Shown here: piece after piece, positions 10,254 through 11,374 of the stretch
How positions within the stretch are numbered: the stretch's first letter is position 1
How the letters are laid out: every line of letters begins with the position of its first letter
Assembly (NCBI GenBank): GCA_946886875.1
Contig: CAMPJN010000095.1
Location: 1-11,374 of the forward strand
From: an uncultured Pseudomonas sp.
Lineage (GTDB): Bacteria > Pseudomonadota > Gammaproteobacteria > Pseudomonadales > Pseudomonadaceae
DNA length: 11,374 nt
Direction of reading: 5' to 3'
Program-made: the position numbers and the translations under genes
The notes under the pieces: model-generated
Seen by the model: only the letters and a program-made list of their open reading frames with translations
Databases searched by the model: none
What the model was told of the DNA's origin: nothing

Positions 10254-10703
10254 TTAAAACGCGCGGAACTCCTCATGGCAGGCCTTGCAGCTGTCCTCGA
10301 CCCGCTGCATAGGCGCCACTAGAACGTCACTGTTCAGCGGCGTGGCGGTGCTGGCGGCAACCAGCGCGGCGGTGCTGGCTTCCATCTCGCGGGCCAGTTG
10401 CTGGAAGCGCTCCTGACGCTGCCAGACCTCATCCTTGGCGCGGCTTTCGCCACCCTCTTCGCGGACCTGGGGAAAATGCTGCCAAGGCGTATGGGTCAGC
10501 CGATCGAGCTCGCTGGCGCCGGCGACGAAAGCCTCGGCCTTGAAGGCGATACGCCCGCGTAGCATGCCGCCCAGGTCTTCGCTGACCTTGAGCATTTGCT
10601 TGAAGATGGTTTGCCGCTGCCCCTGCGGCGAATTCGGATCGACCCCGCCACAGGCACTCAAGGTCAATGCGAGAAGGGGCAACAGCAGGTATCGACTTTT
10701 CAT
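10254..10703 (-). CDS. Cytochrome c' family lipoprotein
   Basis: Predicted 149 residues. The N-terminus MKSRYLLLPLLALTLSACGG is a lipoprotein signal with lipobox LSAC and lipidated Cys18, so the protein should be anchored in the cell envelope on the periplasmic side. The remainder is mostly helical, with one heme c site near the C-terminus: CKACH at 139-143, followed by EEFR. A single C-terminal CxxCH after about 120 helical residues is the layout of the four-helix-bundle cytochromes c', which bind NO or move electrons. The start at 10701-10703 is set by the signal peptide; no strong Shine-Dalgarno is seen. It lies 112 bases downstream of the chemoreceptor remnant on the same strand and converges with ligB. 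Redox partner and role cannot be read from the context. Confidence 0.85.
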   Translation of the reverse strand: MKSRYLLLPLLALTLSACGGVDPNSPQGQRQTIFKQMLKVSEDLGGMLRGRIAFKAEAFVAGASELDRLTHTPWQHFPQVREEGGESRAKDEVWQRQERFQQLAREMEASTAALVAASTATPLNSDVLVAPMQRVEDSCKACHEEFRAF

Positions 10704-10815
10704 TGAAAGCTATCGGCGGCGGTTTGGAAGGCGCGCAGTATCGCAGATGGGGCGCCAATCGCGGAGCCGCAATCACCAGATTGACCACCCGAGCGCTGCC
10801 ATTCGAACCCGGCCA

Positions 10816-11374
10816 TCAAGTCTGAAAGCGGCTCAGTTGCGCGGTCAGGCGCTGCATCTCGCTATGAATCCGCTCGCTGACCTGCATCACGCTCCGCGCA
10901 TCGCCATGGCTGCGCTCACCCAGGCCGGAGACTTCGGCGACGCGCTGATCGATATCCTGAGCCACCTGGCTTTGCTCCTCCGCCGCGGTGGCGATCTGCG
11001 CATTCATCGTATTGATGCTGTCCACCGCACCGACGATGGTATCGAGCACTTGGTTCGCCTCCTGCACATGCAGCAGATTATCGTGCACCAGCTCGCTACT
11101 GCTCTGGATCGCCGCCACGGCCTGCTCCGCACCCGCCTGCAGGCGCTGGATAATCGCCTGGATTTCCCCCGTGGATTGCTGAGTGCGGCTGGCCAGGGTG
11201 CGCACTTCGTCGGCGACCACGGCGAAGCCACGCCCGGCCTCGCCGGCGCGGTGCGTTCGATGGCCCCCTCGCGCAGGAGCATGGCCTCTTTGCTCATCTT
11301 CTGGCTGAGCATGCGCTGGGCGCCCGCCACGTTGATGGTTTCCGGCGACACCGCCATATTCAGATACAGCGCCA
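10816..11374 (-). pseudogene. Methyl-accepting chemotaxis protein remnant (PilJ-type sensor motif joined out of frame to the signalling domain); 5' end outside the window
   Basis: Read leftward from 11374, one frame gives [17 protein letters not shown], the repeat motif of PilJ-type (nitrate/type IV pili) sensor domains. That frame carries on to AIER at about 11253. From about 11250 the conserved chemoreceptor tip [20 protein letters not shown] appears in another frame and continues to a normal C-terminus, [10 protein letters not shown], at 10816. Intact receptors of this type have a second membrane segment, a HAMP domain and the ascending signalling helix between these two parts; here nothing separates them, and one base is missing relative to the usual AIEAARAGE. 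The gene therefore seems to have lost a large internal part and its frame. The C-terminal piece alone would lack a start with a ribosome site. An assembly fault is the main alternative. Confidence 0.7.

Noticed and set aside
10816..11220. A separate 134-residue protein starting at a GTG in the chemoreceptor tail
   Set aside because: The GTG is inside the conserved tip motif VVADEVR and has no ribosome site; it is part of the broken receptor gene.

Overview
The window is chromosomal DNA of a gamma-proteobacterium, almost certainly a Pseudomonas outside P. aeruginosa. This rests on the GC-rich third positions, the pgk-epd-tkt block lying divergent to an ArsR-type regulator plus metK, the presence of LigB, and a typical Pseudomonas REP doublet. 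No database search was possible; identities come from reading the translations.

Left part (1-3279, minus strand): central carbon metabolism. Transketolase (tkt), erythrose-4-phosphate dehydrogenase (epd) and the first 36 codons of phosphoglycerate kinase (pgk) are read leftward. Tkt makes erythrose-4-phosphate, Epd oxidises it towards pyridoxal phosphate, and Pgk is the glycolytic partner. epd and pgk are only 4 bases apart and probably translationally coupled. A REP doublet fills most of the tkt-epd gap.

Middle (3280-5793): a divergent control region with a 16-bp perfect inverted repeat leads rightward into an ArsR-HTH/methyltransferase-like regulator (SahR type) and metK, ended by a strong hairpin terminator. 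This looks like an autoregulated S-adenosylmethionine-cycle unit: a regulator whose sensor domain resembles SAM/SAH-binding methylases sits directly before the SAM synthetase gene. The tkt leader holds a second, terminator-like hairpin that could attenuate tkt.

Right part (5814-11374): an AraC-family regulator and a secreted PEBP/YbhB-type protein (plus strand); a convergent periplasmic solute-binding-like protein (minus); LigB, a minimal NAD-dependent DNA ligase with an export-like N-terminus (plus); a 221-bp spacer with a doubtful 43-codon ORF; a cytochrome c' lipoprotein (minus); and the end of a chemoreceptor gene (minus) that appears to be broken. In the last, a PilJ-type sensor motif is joined directly, and out of frame, to the second half of the signalling domain.

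Most of the window is ordinary core genome. The parts most worth a second look are the SahR-type operator, the chemoreceptor remnant, the export-like N-terminus of LigB and the REP doublet between tkt and epd. I saw no insertion sequence, CRISPR array, tRNA or rRNA.
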